In this document: piece by piece, positions 30,874-40,223 of the stretch
Layout of the letters: the number at the start of each line of letters is the position of its first letter
Position numbering within the stretch: the stretch's first letter is position 1
Assembly: GCF_900021175.1 (NCBI RefSeq)
Contig: NZ_FCOP01000013.1
Span: forward strand, 806,001-870,000
Direction of reading: 5' to 3'
Length of the DNA stretch: 64,000 nt
Origin: Pseudenterobacter timonensis
GTDB taxonomy: Bacteria > Pseudomonadota > Gammaproteobacteria > Enterobacterales > Enterobacteriaceae
Program-made: the position numbers and the translations under genes
Notes under the pieces: model-generated
What the model was told of the DNA's origin: nothing
What the model saw: only the letters and a program-made list of their open reading frames with translations
Database searches by the model: none

Positions 30874-31893
30874 ATGTCCCATACCCGTAGCGTTATCCCG
30901 CCCTACATACTCCGCCGCATTATTGAAAGCGGCTCCGAACCGCAGCAGCGCTGCGCCCGCCAGACCTTAACCCACGTCCAGACGCTGATGGCGCACATGC
31001 CGGGTAAACCCGCCGCGCCGCATGTGAACAAACCCGGCCAGCTGGAGCGTGACATTTACGATGCCCGAAATACCCAGGATCTGCCAGGCACCCAGGTGCG
31101 CTATGAAGGCCAGCTTTCGAACGGAGATGTGGCGGTGGATGAAGCCTACGACTATTTAGGCATCACCCATGATTTCTTCTGGAAACAATACCAGCGTGAT
31201 TCCCTCGATAATAAGGGGCTGATTCTCACCGGCACCGTTCACTATGGCCGGGAATATCAGAACGCCTTCTGGAATGGTCAGCAGATGGTCTTCGGGGATG
31301 GCGATGGGGAAATCTTCAATCGCTTTACCGTTGCCATTGACGTGGTCGCGCACGAGCTGAGCCACGGGATAACCGAAACCGAGGCGGGGCTCATCTATTT
31401 TGAACAGTCGGGGGCGCTGAACGAGTCCCTCTCCGACGTGTTTGGCTCGCTGGTAAAGCAATACCATCTTAAGCAGACGGCAGAGAGTGCCGACTGGCTG
31501 ATTGGCGAAGGGCTGCTGGCGGAAGGGATCAACGGCAAAGGGCTGCGATCCATGTCCGCCCCCGGCACCGCCTATGACGATCCCCTGCTCGGCAAAGATC
31601 CGCAGCCTGCGCACATGAACGATTTTATCAGGACGCGCGAGGATAACGGCGGCGTACACCTTAACTCCGGCATTCCCAACCGCGCCTTTTATCTGGCCGC
31701 GACCGCGATTGGCGGCTATGCCTGGGAAAAGGCGGGTTACGCCTGGTACGATACGGTGTGCGATCGCGCTCTGGCGCAGAATGCGGATTTTGCGGCATTC
31801 GCCAGGCTGACCATCGCCCATGGCGAAAAACGCTCCGGAAGCGACGTCGCGGCGGCCATTGAGCGGGCGTGGGAAGAGACAGGAGTATTGTAA
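30874..31893 (+). CDS. Protealysin-like M4 (thermolysin family) metalloprotease
   Basis: 339 residues, close to protealysin of Serratia (341). The zinc site is H160, H164 (HELSH) with E161 as base, and the third ligand is E184 in NESLSD; the transition-state histidine is H262 in GGVHLNSG. The N-terminus has no signal peptide but carries VIPPYILRRI, the short protealysin propeptide that is removed by self-cleavage. Proteases of this group are cytoplasmic or exported without a Sec signal and have been reported to cut actin and aid invasion. The next gene starts directly after the stop and encodes its likely inhibitor. It is absent from the E. coli xseA-yfgJ gap. Confidence 0.9.
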   Translation: MSHTRSVIPPYILRRIIESGSEPQQRCARQTLTHVQTLMAHMPGKPAAPHVNKPGQLERDIYDARNTQDLPGTQVRYEGQLSNGDVAVDEAYDYLGITHDFFWKQYQRDSLDNKGLILTGTVHYGREYQNAFWNGQQMVFGDGDGEIFNRFTVAIDVVAHELSHGITETEAGLIYFEQSGALNESLSDVFGSLVKQYHLKQTAESADWLIGEGLLAEGINGKGLRSMSAPGTAYDDPLLGKDPQPAHMNDFIRTREDNGGVHLNSGIPNRAFYLAATAIGGYAWEKAGYAWYDTVCDRALAQNADFAAFARLTIAHGEKRSGSDVAAAIERAWEETGVL

Positions 31894-32244
31894 ATGCAAA
31901 TCCCGGAACTGACGGATGACGCCGTAGTGGAGCTGGCCCGCGAGGGCGGTGTCGCCTTTATTCCGAAGCTGAGCGGGCAGCGCACCATTGCGCTCTCCTC
32001 GCTCAACGAAGCGCAGCGCCAGCGGGTAGTGAGCATACTGGAGCAGGCGTTTCCCCGCGGCCAGCCGCCGGGAGAGACCACTTCACCGGGGCGCGGCGAT
32101 CAGCGCTATTTTCGCATCCAGATAATCTGGACCCGTCACAATCAGGCGCAGTATACCGATATGATTGTGCTGGTACCCGAGCAGGAAGCGCCGGAGTCGC
32201 TGATCGAGCTGTGGCAAAAAGGAGAAGGCTGCGTCTGCGATTAA
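31894..32244 (+). CDS. Emfourin-like inhibitor of the M4 protease
   Basis: 116 residues, no signal peptide. The size, the position immediately after a protealysin gene (no gap between TAA and ATG), and the pattern with VELAREGGVAFIPKL near the N-terminus and a central RYFRIQIIW strand fit emfourin, the proteinaceous inhibitor of protealysin described in Serratia proteamaculans. Co-production would keep the protease silent inside the cell. The identification rests mainly on context and recalled family features. The stop overlaps the convergent yfgJ stop by three bases. Confidence 0.75.
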   Translation: MQIPELTDDAVVELAREGGVAFIPKLSGQRTIALSSLNEAQRQRVVSILEQAFPRGQPPGETTSPGRGDQRYFRIQIIWTRHNQAQYTDMIVLVPEQEAPESLIELWQKGEGCVCD

Positions 32245-32462
32245 GCCGAAACGCTGACAAACTCGACGCGTTTTTTGGAGATTAAACCGTGGCCGTTCTG
32301 GCAGAAATAGTCCACCGCGCCACACGCTTTTAATACCTGGAGCGGCTGATGGCACTCCGGGCAGCGGGCTTCTAACGCAACATCTTTATGGCAGTTATCG
32401 CAGTGCGCCACGCCGTTTTGTTGTTCCAGCTCAGCATGACAATCGGGACAGGTAATGGACAT
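32241..32462 (-). CDS. yfgJ: YfgJ, zinc-ribbon protein
   Basis: 73 residues, E. coli YfgJ about 71. It has two zinc-ribbon modules: CPDC...CDNC at about 5-21 and CPEC at about 34-37 paired with a later Cys pair. The C-terminal half, CHQPLQVLKACGAVDYF then GHGLISKKRVEF, is the conserved family signature. Function is unknown; it may bind zinc and a partner protein or nucleic acid. It lies convergent to the protease-inhibitor pair, showing that pair was inserted between xseA and yfgJ. Confidence 0.9.
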   Translation of the reverse strand: MSITCPDCHAELEQQNGVAHCDNCHKDVALEARCPECHQPLQVLKACGAVDYFCQNGHGLISKKRVEFVSVSA

Positions 32463-32509
32463 AGGGCCTCCTGAGGCTTAAGTTCTGCAGTAATTTTAAC
32501 ACGAGGCGC

Positions 32510-33544
32510 TCAGTGGGGGCCACGTAGCTGTTGCTGCAGGGTCAGCAGCAGCTCGACCTCCGCAATCCTGCGCTGCGTCGTGCGGCTCACCGCCTGCGGA
32601 TCGCGCTCAAAGAGGCTTTTCGCGCCCAGTATCTGTTCCGCCAGGCAGCGCGCGTAAAGGGTGCCTGTGATAGTGAAGCGCTGAACTTCATCGCCATCAA
32701 TACACTCCACCACATCCTCTGCGCCGCATCGGTCGTAGCTGACTATTCTCCCGTCGCCCAGATAGAGCCGTAAACCTTTTTGCCCGCCGGCTGGGCCTGC
32801 GTATTTATTCAGCCAGATATCCACCGGGATACCGCTCACCTGCCCCTTAAGATGTGCCTCGCCTTCGGCGGTGATCAGATCGCCTCTGGCAATATCGCGT
32901 CCCAGACGATCCCGGGCGTCTGCAACCGCGAGTGCCATCTCGTCGTTGCCCCCCAGATAACGCACCGTTTCACGCAGCATCGCCAGCACATGCGTGCCGA
33001 TATCCAGGATCACGCCGTCAGGATGACGCAAGGTTCGCGTATCCGGCTCGCCGGTGGCAAAGTTGAGCGCAACCGGCTCTCCTGCGGCGTTAAAACCGCT
33101 CGGCTCCTGAAGAAAGCCTTCGATGCGGACAATGTCAGAAAAGTCACCGATCTCTGCAAGCTGTTCCGGTGCGAGACGGGTCATCCAGTGGTCGAGCGCC
33201 AGCACGCGGTCCGCGGCACCGGGCTGCGTCAACAGCGTTTTTAGCTTTTCGATCTGGGGGAGCGTGGCGACAATCGGCTTTTCCACCACGATACGGGGCA
33301 CCGAAGATGCCAGCGCCTGCTCAAGCACCGCAAGATGTTGCAGAGACGCCGTGGTGATAAACAGGGTATCGGGAGGCTCTGCAAGCAGCGCGGCCAGCGA
33401 GTCGCAGCGTGTTATTCCCTGAAGCGTTCTGGCGGGATTGAGATCAAAGCCTCTACAACGTAAGGCCGCCCCAAAAAGCGTTTTTAATGCGGGGAGATAG
33501 GCCGTTTCAACCACGGCCCCCAGACCAACAAACCCTAATCTCAT
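32510..33544 (-). CDS. Gfo/Idh/MocA-family oxidoreductase
   Basis: 344 residues. The N-terminal Rossmann fold starts LGFVGLGAVVETAYLPAL, and the family motif VEKPIVA with its conserved Lys is at about 97-103. The C-terminal alpha/beta domain contains the usual dehydratase-like face (IGTHVLAM). These enzymes act on sugars, inositols or related polyols with NAD(P)H; the substrate here is unknown. GAGGTGATGAG precedes the ATG. It lies 56 bp downstream of the POT transporter gene on the same strand, so a shared transcript is possible. Confidence 0.85.
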   Translation of the reverse strand: MRLGFVGLGAVVETAYLPALKTLFGAALRCRGFDLNPARTLQGITRCDSLAALLAEPPDTLFITTASLQHLAVLEQALASSVPRIVVEKPIVATLPQIEKLKTLLTQPGAADRVLALDHWMTRLAPEQLAEIGDFSDIVRIEGFLQEPSGFNAAGEPVALNFATGEPDTRTLRHPDGVILDIGTHVLAMLRETVRYLGGNDEMALAVADARDRLGRDIARGDLITAEGEAHLKGQVSGIPVDIWLNKYAGPAGGQKGLRLYLGDGRIVSYDRCGAEDVVECIDGDEVQRFTITGTLYARCLAEQILGAKSLFERDPQAVSRTTQRRIAEVELLLTLQQQLRGPH

Positions 33545-33600
33545 CTCATCACCTCGTCATTGAATTGCCGGAGCATAACCGCCCCGGCAATGACGGAGGG

Positions 33601-35145
33601 TTATAAGGCGCTGGTCGCCGGTTTAGTCTGCACATTCTCCAGCATGCGACGTACCGGAACAATGAGTACGATCAGCACCGCAGCGCAAATCAGCAGCGCG
33701 ATGGAACAACGTGCGAAGAGATCCGGCAGCATATCGAGCTGATCGGCCTTCACGTGGCCGCCAATCAGACCAGCGGCAAGGTTACCCAGGGCGCTGGCGC
33801 AGAACCACAGCCCCATCATCTGGCCGCGCATTCTCTCCGGCGCCAGCAGCGTCATCGTCGCCAGACCAATCGGGCTCAGGCACAGCTCGCCCAGCGTTAA
33901 CATCAGAATACTGCCCACCAGCCAGAACGGGGAAACACCCGCGCCACCGTTGCTCAGCACGTTCTGCGCCGCCAGCATCATCAACCCGAAGCCTGCCGCG
34001 GCAAAGAGAATGCCAATCACAAACTTGGTGATGCTGCCCGGGCGGATATTCTTGCTCGCAAGCTTCGGCCACGCCCAGCTAAAGACCGGTGCCAGCAGAA
34101 TAATAAACAGCGCGTTAATCGACTGGAACCAGACGGCGGGGATCTCAAAATCGCCGATCATGCGGTTGGTGTAGTCATTAGCAAAGAGGTTAAACGAGGT
34201 CGGCTTCTGCTCGAAGGCTGACCAGAAAAAGGCGGCGGAGATAAGCAGGATCAGGCAGACCAGCAGCCTGGCGCGCTCTTTGCGGCTCAGCCCGGCAAAT
34301 GCGAAAAGCCAGATAAAATACAGGGCAACAGAGGCGGCAATGACATACACCAGCACGCTGGCTACCGCTACCGGGTTAATCACAATCACCCCCTGCGCGA
34401 TAAGCGTAACGATCGCCGCGATACCCACCGCCAGCGCCAGCAGCCATGCGCCCACGCCGTTTCTCTTCACCACCGGGCTGTTCCAGGTGGAGTCCAGCCC
34501 CACTTCGCTGTCGTAGCGCTTCATCGCCGGGACGGCAAAGAGACGGAAGATAATCAGCGCCACCAGCATCCCGAGGCCACCGATACCAAAGCCCCAGTGC
34601 CAGCCGTGGGATTTAATCAGCCAGCCGGAGATCAGCGGCGCGATAAACGAGCCCATGTTGATACCCATATAAAAAAGCGAAAAACCGCCGTCACGACGCG
34701 CGTCGCCTTTTTTATAGAGCGTACCGACCATCACCGAAATACAGGTTTTGAACAGACCAGAGCCGAGCACGATAAACATCAGCCCGATGAAGAAGAGACT
34801 GTCACCCATCCAGGCGGAGAGCGCGATCGACAAATGGCCGAGCGCAATCAGAATCGAGCCGTACCAGACGGCCCGCTGCTGGCCGAGCCAGTTATCAGCC
34901 AGCCAGCCCCCCGGCAGCGCCGCCAGATACATGGTTCCGGCAAAAATACCGACAATCGCTGAGGCATTTTCGCGCGCCAGCCCCATCCCGCCCTCATAAA
35001 CGGTGGCGGCCATAAACAGGATCAGCAGCGGGCGAATGCCGTAAAACGAAAAACGCTCCCACATCTCGGTGAAGAAGAGTGAGCCCAGCGGATAAGGATG
35101 GCCGAAAAATGTCCGGCTTTCATTGTTATTAACAGAAGATTGCAT
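33601..35145 (-). CDS. POT/PTR2-family proton-dependent oligopeptide transporter
   Basis: 514 residues from the ATG at 35145 (GGGAG upstream). The E-x-x-E-R-F signature is EMWERFSFYG, and the second conserved region reads PGGWLADNWLGQQRAVWYG. About 14 membrane segments are visible. The family couples proton entry to uptake of di- and tripeptides, and E. coli has four members (DtpA-D). This one belongs to the group but is at a locus with no E. coli counterpart, so I do not assign a letter. The neighbouring M4 protease and M17 peptidases make peptide use a theme in the window, though no link is shown. Confidence 0.9.
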   Translation of the reverse strand: MQSSVNNNESRTFFGHPYPLGSLFFTEMWERFSFYGIRPLLILFMAATVYEGGMGLARENASAIVGIFAGTMYLAALPGGWLADNWLGQQRAVWYGSILIALGHLSIALSAWMGDSLFFIGLMFIVLGSGLFKTCISVMVGTLYKKGDARRDGGFSLFYMGINMGSFIAPLISGWLIKSHGWHWGFGIGGLGMLVALIIFRLFAVPAMKRYDSEVGLDSTWNSPVVKRNGVGAWLLALAVGIAAIVTLIAQGVIVINPVAVASVLVYVIAASVALYFIWLFAFAGLSRKERARLLVCLILLISAAFFWSAFEQKPTSFNLFANDYTNRMIGDFEIPAVWFQSINALFIILLAPVFSWAWPKLASKNIRPGSITKFVIGILFAAAGFGLMMLAAQNVLSNGGAGVSPFWLVGSILMLTLGELCLSPIGLATMTLLAPERMRGQMMGLWFCASALGNLAAGLIGGHVKADQLDMLPDLFARCSIALLICAAVLIVLIVPVRRMLENVQTKPATSAL

Positions 35146-35157
35146 AACTTCTCCCAA

Positions 35158-35389
35158 AAGGTGTGTTGTCGCGTTTAATCAATCCGACAGGTGCAGCGGC
35201 TCTTGCTGGTCGTTCTTACCCTGTCGGTAAAATTTATTTAACCCTATGATAACCTGACGCCAGTATTCTCTGGCATAAGCGGCAACACTTTAAGATGAAA
35301 ACTCGACAAATGTCTATTTTATTAGATTTAATGTTCGACAAAAGCGAATAATGATTGACACCGGGGGAAGCGCTAAGGTGCGGTTAAAC
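35158..35389. other. Upstream region of the POT transporter gene
   Basis: This gap to der is AT-rich in its right part. It has two CGACAAA direct repeats near 35305 and 35337 separated by TATTTTATTAGATTTAATG, which resembles an operator region but matches no consensus I recognise. No coding frame is supported. Confidence 0.4.
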
Positions 35390-35416
35390 AAAAAAAGGCC
35401 CGCATGTGCGGGCCTT
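35390..35416 (-). terminator. Terminator of der
   Basis: AAGGCCCGCA/TGCGGGCCTT: a 10-bp perfect palindrome with almost no loop, then T residues on the minus strand. It lies 16 bp after the der stop. Confidence 0.92.
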
Positions 35417-35432
35417 ACAGAGAAGGGATTGC

Positions 35433-36905
35433 TTACTTACTTTTCTTGATGTGCTTGATAAGGCGCTTACGTTTACGCATCTGGTTTGGCGTCAGGGTGT
35501 TACGCTTGTTGGCGTACGGGTTCTCCCCCTCCTTGAACTGGATGCGAATCGGCGTACCCATGACGTCCAGCGACTTACGGAAGTAGTTCATTAGGTAGCG
35601 CTTATAGGAGTCAGGCAGATCCTTAACCTGGTTCCCGTGGATCACCACAATCGGCGGGTTATAACCACCGGCGTGGGCATATTTCAGCTTCACGCGACGA
35701 CCGCGCACCAGCGGCGGCTGATGGTCTTCTGCCGCCATATTCATGATGCGGGTCAGCATCGCAGTACTCACGCGACGGGTGGAGCTGTCGTAGGCTTCCC
35801 GTACCGACTCAAACAGGTTGCCGACGCCGCTGCCGTGCAGGGCAGAGATAAAATGCACGCGGGCAAAGTCGATAAAGCCCAGGCGGTAGTCGAGCGTCTC
35901 TTTCACCTGCTCTTTCACTTCCTGGCTCAGACCATCCCATTTGTTAACCACAATCACCAGCGAGCGGCCGCTGTTGAGGATAAAGCCCAGCAGCGACAGG
36001 TCCTGATCGGAGATCCCTTCGCGTGCATCAATGACCAGCATTACGACGTTGGCATCTTCAATCGCCTGCAGCGTTTTGATAACCGAGAACTTCTCCACCA
36101 CGTCGGTGATTTTGCCGCGCTTGCGCACCCCGGCGGTGTCGATGAGAACATATTCCCGCTCGTCACGCTCCATGGGGATATAGATACTGTCGCGCGTGGT
36201 GCCCGGCATGTCGTAGACCACCACGCGATCTTCGCCCAGAATACGGTTGGTCAGGGTCGATTTGCCGACGTTCGGACGACCAACGATAGCCAGCTTGATC
36301 GGCAGATCCTGCGGGTTAAAGTCATCTTCCGGCTCCTCTTCACCCTGCTCGTTCGCTTCGAACTGCGCCCAGTACTCTGCATCTTCATCCACCTCTTCCG
36401 GCGGGTTCACTTCATCAACGAAGGGGAGCAGCACCGTTTCGAGCAGGCTGGTCACGCCGCGACCGTGAGAAGCGGCGATCGGGTAGATATCGCCCAGGCC
36501 CAGCGACCAGAAATCAGCCATCGCCTGATCGACATCGATACCGTCGGTTTTGTTCGCGACCAGGAAGGTCGGTTTTTCACGGGAACGCAGATGTTTGGCA
36601 ATCGCCGAATCAGCAGGCATCAGCCCCGCGCGGGCGTCAACCATGAACAGCACCACGTCCGCCTCTTCGATAGCCAGCAGGGACTGCTCCGCCATGCGGG
36701 TTTCTACACCCTCTTCCGTACCGTCGATACCGCCCGTATCAATACAGATAAACTCACGGCCTTCCACTTCGGCACGACCGTACTTACGGTCACGAGTCAG
36801 CCCCGGGAAATCCGCTACCAGCGCATCTCGGGTGCGTGTTAAACGGTTAAAAAGAGTGGATTTTCCAACGTTAGGGCGCCCGACAAGCGCGACCACAGGT
36901 ACCAT
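35433..36905 (-). CDS. der: Der (EngA), double-domain ribosome assembly GTPase
   Basis: 490 residues from the ATG at 36905, the E. coli length. Two Era-like G domains each carry [10 protein letters not shown]-loops (about 9-17 and 210-218), switch motifs DTGG and DTAG, and NKTD/NKWD specificity loops. A C-terminal KH-like domain precedes the basic tail [13 protein letters not shown]. It is needed for 50S subunit assembly. The start MVPVVALVG is that of the family; in-frame upstream sequence (20 codons) is not conserved. bamB lies 110 bp upstream on the same strand. Confidence 0.98.
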   Translation of the reverse strand: MVPVVALVGRPNVGKSTLFNRLTRTRDALVADFPGLTRDRKYGRAEVEGREFICIDTGGIDGTEEGVETRMAEQSLLAIEEADVVLFMVDARAGLMPADSAIAKHLRSREKPTFLVANKTDGIDVDQAMADFWSLGLGDIYPIAASHGRGVTSLLETVLLPFVDEVNPPEEVDEDAEYWAQFEANEQGEEEPEDDFNPQDLPIKLAIVGRPNVGKSTLTNRILGEDRVVVYDMPGTTRDSIYIPMERDEREYVLIDTAGVRKRGKITDVVEKFSVIKTLQAIEDANVVMLVIDAREGISDQDLSLLGFILNSGRSLVIVVNKWDGLSQEVKEQVKETLDYRLGFIDFARVHFISALHGSGVGNLFESVREAYDSSTRRVSTAMLTRIMNMAAEDHQPPLVRGRRVKLKYAHAGGYNPPIVVIHGNQVKDLPDSYKRYLMNYFRKSLDVMGTPIRIQFKEGENPYANKRNTLTPNQMRKRKRLIKHIKKSK

Positions 36906-37015
36906 GTTTGAAGCCTCATAAAATTTACTGTAACGCCGCAGATGCGTCGTTTTCAAAAAAGTCAAAACGGCCCCTGAATGAACAGGAGCCGTTTATTATA
37001 CTACAGCCGCACTGA

Positions 37016-38194
37016 TTAACGCGTAATTGCGTACAGCGTACCGTCTTTCGCCTGAATCAGCAGCTTACCGTCAGCCACGACCGGCTCGGTCAGGAAGCCG
37101 GAGCTGTCAACCTCCTGCTGGGCGACAAAGCGGCCATTCTCAGGATCGATCCAGTGCATGTAACCTTCGCTGTCCCCGACCACCAGGCTGCCGTTATAGA
37201 GTACCGGCGCGGTCAGCAGACGGTGCAGCAGGTCGCTTTGCGTCCACAGAGTGACGCCGCCCTCGGTGCTCAGCGCCAGCAGTCGATCGCTCTGATCCAC
37301 CAGGTAGATACGGTTACCGTCCACGATGAAATCGTTCACCGAACCAAGCTCGCGTTTCCACATAATCTGACCGCTGCGCAGATCCAGCGCCGTCATGTTG
37401 CCGTTATAGGCCGGCGCATAGACCACACCATCGACGATTACCGGAGTGGTATCCACATCGCTCAGGCGATCGATCTCCGTCGGGCCGGTCGCCTGGGAGA
37501 TACGCTGCTGCCAGATCATCTGACCCTGCTGCATCAGCACGGCGCTGACGCGGCCGTTATCACCCCCGACGATAGCGGCGCCAAAGGCGCTGGCCGGAGC
37601 GGATTCACCGCGCAGGGAGAGCGCTGGCATATCCAGGTTTACGGTCCATTTCACCGCGCCGTCAGCTTCGTTCAGCGCCTGCAGCTGTCCGTTGCTGGTA
37701 TGGATCAGCACCATGCCGTCGCTCACTACCGGGCGAGAGAGCGCTTCGCCCGCCACGCGCGACTGCCACGCCACGGAGCCATCGCTGGTATTAAGCGCGT
37801 AGACCTGCGCTTTTTCACTACCGATGTAGACATGGCCACCGGCAACGGTCACGCCGCCAGAGAGCAGCGCAGGATTGCGGGAGAACCAGCCATCTTTTTC
37901 CGCAAGATCAACAGACCATACTTCTTTGCCATCGTCTGCATTAAAGGCGCGCACCGTACCCTTACGATCCGCCGCGTAGACCACGCTGTCGGCATAGGCC
38001 GGATGCAGGTTGGAGTAGAAATCGCCAATCCCGTCGCCCACGGAGGAGCTCCAGGCGGTGGACGGGGTGAACTGGTTTTCAACCGTCGGCAGCGGTGACA
38101 TTTTGACTACATCTTCTTCGCCGCTGAACAGTGAACAGCCGCTCAATAACGTAACGGAAAGCAGTCCTGGCAGAAGTAATTTACGCAATTGCAT
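37016..38194 (-). CDS. bamB: BamB, outer-membrane assembly lipoprotein
   Basis: 392 residues, the E. coli length. A lipoprotein signal with lipobox LSGC (Cys about 20) is followed by an eight-bladed PQQ-type beta-propeller; repeats such as GTVRAFNADDGKEVW and VYALNTSDGSVAW show the blades. In the Bam complex it contacts BamA and helps substrate delivery. It is the third member of a yfgM-bamB-der cluster read from the upstream hisS side. Sigma-E control is known in E. coli. Confidence 0.97.
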   Translation of the reverse strand: MQLRKLLLPGLLSVTLLSGCSLFSGEEDVVKMSPLPTVENQFTPSTAWSSSVGDGIGDFYSNLHPAYADSVVYAADRKGTVRAFNADDGKEVWSVDLAEKDGWFSRNPALLSGGVTVAGGHVYIGSEKAQVYALNTSDGSVAWQSRVAGEALSRPVVSDGMVLIHTSNGQLQALNEADGAVKWTVNLDMPALSLRGESAPASAFGAAIVGGDNGRVSAVLMQQGQMIWQQRISQATGPTEIDRLSDVDTTPVIVDGVVYAPAYNGNMTALDLRSGQIMWKRELGSVNDFIVDGNRIYLVDQSDRLLALSTEGGVTLWTQSDLLHRLLTAPVLYNGSLVVGDSEGYMHWIDPENGRFVAQQEVDSSGFLTEPVVADGKLLIQAKDGTLYAITR

Positions 38195-38204
38195 CGGGTC
38201 CCTC

Positions 38205-38825
38205 TCAGACGGACAAATTATTTATTTTCATCTGCATCATTTCACTCAGCGCAGGAGAAGCTTTGCTCTCTACGCCAGCTTGCCACGCGCTACGCGCGCC
38301 CTTTTTGTCGCCCTTACTCAGCAGCGCTTCGCCGCGCAGGTCGGCGACGATGGCCGCAAAGCCTTCACCTTTTACGGTGTCGAGCGTTTTCAGCGCCTCG
38401 TCAGCTTTTTTCTGCTGCACCTGGATACGGGCGAGACGCAGATTAATCAGCGCCTTCAGATTATCATCGTCTGCCGCCGCAATAGCCTGGGTCAGCTGCG
38501 ACGCGGCTTTATCCAGCTCATTTTTATCCACGTACTGCTGAGCGACTTCAAGCGCAGTCATTGCACCGTAGATGTTTTTGTTGTCTGCCGCAAATTTCTC
38601 CGCAGTGGAGATCGTTTGCGGCTGGTCAGGCGCGATAGCCCTTACCGTATTCTCATACGACTGGGAGACCCCGCGCGCCGATTCAACCTGATGGCTGTTC
38701 CAGTAACGCCAGCCAATCAGCGCGCCAACGCCCAGAATGACCCCAACAGCCAGCGCTTTGCCGTTCTCAGTAAAGAAGCGTTTAATCGCATCGACCTGAT
38801 CGTGTTCGTTCTCGTAAATTTCCAC
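38205..38825 (-). CDS. yfgM: YfgM, Sec-translocon-associated TPR protein (GTG start)
   Basis: 206 residues from the GTG at 38825, the E. coli length. A single transmembrane helix (about 24-42, LAVGVILGVGALIGWRYW) anchors a periplasmic TPR domain. YfgM is a partner of PpiD at the SecYEG translocon and helps hand over periplasmic and outer-membrane proteins. The GTG is preceded by AAGGAGAAGGA. It sits 13 bp after hisS and 10 bp before bamB. Confidence 0.96.
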   Translation of the reverse strand: MEIYENEHDQVDAIKRFFTENGKALAVGVILGVGALIGWRYWNSHQVESARGVSQSYENTVRAIAPDQPQTISTAEKFAADNKNIYGAMTALEVAQQYVDKNELDKAASQLTQAIAAADDDNLKALINLRLARIQVQQKKADEALKTLDTVKGEGFAAIVADLRGEALLSKGDKKGARSAWQAGVESKASPALSEMMQMKINNLSV

Positions 38826-38838
38826 GCAGTCCTTCTCC

Positions 38839-40113
38839 TTAGCCCAATAAAGTGCGCAAGTGCGCCGCAACGCCATCCTGCGTTACCGTGGTTTGCTCAC
38901 CTGAGCGCAGATCTTTCACGACCACTTCACCTGCGGCAACTTCAGACTCGCCCAGCACCAGTGCGATACTTGCACCCCATTTATCGGCACGCGCAAACTG
39001 TTTTTTAAAGTTGCCGCCGCCGTGGTTGGTCATCAGCTTAACCGCTGGCAGCGCATCGCGCACCCGTTCGGCAAGCTGCATTGCCGCAGACTGCGTATCC
39101 GCGCCTGAGGCCACCAGGTATATATCGACAACAGAATCTGCTTTAAATTCAGGATTAACTGCCTGAACCAATAAAACAAGTCGCTCCAGCCCCATGGCGA
39201 AACCCACGGCAGGTGCCGCGCGGCCGCCAAGCTGCTCCACCAGACCATCGTAACGCCCGCCAGCGCAAACGGTGCCCTGTGAACCCAGGCTTGAGGTGAC
39301 CCATTCGAAAACGGTGCGGTTGTAGTAGTCCAGACCGCGCACCAGGCGCTGATTAACGGTGTAATTGATCCCCGCCGCCTCCAGCAGTTTGCAAAGCCCG
39401 GCAAAGTGTTCGCGCGACTCCTCATCGAGATAGTCGCCGAGCGCAGGCGCGTCGTTCAGGAGTGCCTGAACCTCCGGATTTTTGGAATCCAGCACGCGCA
39501 GCGGGTTGCTGTACATACGGCGTTTGCAATCGTCGTCGAGCTGCTCTTTGTGCTGCTCCAGGAACGCCACCAGCGCATCGCGATAGTTTGCGCGCGCCTC
39601 CAGCGAACCGATAGAGTTCAGCTCCAGGGAAACGTGCTCAGAAATACCGAGCGCGCGCCACCAGCGGGCCGTCAGCATGATAAGCTCGGCGTCGATATCT
39701 GGCCCCTGCAGACCAAAGACCTCTACGCCCAGCTGGTTAAACTGACGATAGCGGCCTTTCTGAGGACGTTCATGACGGAACATCGGGCCGATATACCACA
39801 GGCGCTGCTCCTGATTGTACAGGAGACCATGTTCGATGCCGGCGCGAACGCAGCCCGCCGTCCCTTCAGGACGCAGGGTCAGGCTGTCGCCGTTGCGATC
39901 CTCAAAGGTATACATCTCTTTTTCAACCACGTCGGTCACTTCGCCGATCGCGCGTTTGAATAACGGGGTCTGCTCTACAATCGGCAAACGGATTTCGCTG
40001 TAACCGTAGCTACCGAGCACCTGTTTCAGTGTGCCTTCAATGCGCTGCCAGATGGCGGTTTCGCCAGGCAGGTAATCGTTCATGCCGCGGATGGCTTGAA
40101 TGTTTTTTGCCAC
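38839..40113 (-). CDS. hisS: HisS, histidyl-tRNA synthetase (GTG start)
   Basis: 424 residues from the GTG at 40113, the E. coli length. A class II synthetase: motif 2 includes [15 protein letters not shown], and the histidine-specific motifs [15 protein letters not shown] and [14 protein letters not shown] are present, followed by motif 3 GFAMGLERL. The C-terminal anticodon-binding domain spans about 330-424. The reading frame extends 16 codons upstream but that stretch overlaps the terminator-like hairpin and has no ribosome site. Confidence 0.98.
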   Translation of the reverse strand: MAKNIQAIRGMNDYLPGETAIWQRIEGTLKQVLGSYGYSEIRLPIVEQTPLFKRAIGEVTDVVEKEMYTFEDRNGDSLTLRPEGTAGCVRAGIEHGLLYNQEQRLWYIGPMFRHERPQKGRYRQFNQLGVEVFGLQGPDIDAELIMLTARWWRALGISEHVSLELNSIGSLEARANYRDALVAFLEQHKEQLDDDCKRRMYSNPLRVLDSKNPEVQALLNDAPALGDYLDEESREHFAGLCKLLEAAGINYTVNQRLVRGLDYYNRTVFEWVTSSLGSQGTVCAGGRYDGLVEQLGGRAAPAVGFAMGLERLVLLVQAVNPEFKADSVVDIYLVASGADTQSAAMQLAERVRDALPAVKLMTNHGGGNFKKQFARADKWGASIALVLGESEVAAGEVVVKDLRSGEQTTVTQDGVAAHLRTLLG

Positions 40114-40133
40114 GTTTATTCTCTTTCTATATA

Positions 40134-40222
40134 CAAAAAAGAACCCAAAGAATGGGTTCAATCATACACGGGAAGCGCTACCCGTCATACTGCTGGTTGC
40201 AGGCGGGCAGGCTTCCCATCAC
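40134..40222 (-). ncRNA. sroE: SroE-like small RNA between ispG and hisS
   Basis: E. coli encodes the roughly 90-nt RNA SroE exactly here, in the ispG-hisS gap and on the same strand. The region here is the right size and highly structured: GGGAAGC near its 5' end pairs with GCTTCCC further on, and it ends in GAACCCATTCTTTGGGTTC followed by six T, an intrinsic terminator (40135-40159). It probably arises from the ispG 3' end. The function of SroE is unknown. The alternative is that it is only the hisS leader. Confidence 0.65.
40135..40159 (-). terminator. Terminator at the 3' end of the SroE-like RNA
   Basis: GAACCCA/TGGGTTC 7-bp stem, TTCTT loop, six T on the minus strand. A possible hisS promoter (ATGACG, 16 bases, TATGAT) lies just upstream, so the hisS transcript would begin close to this hairpin. 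Confidence 0.8.
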
Positions 40223-40223
40223 G

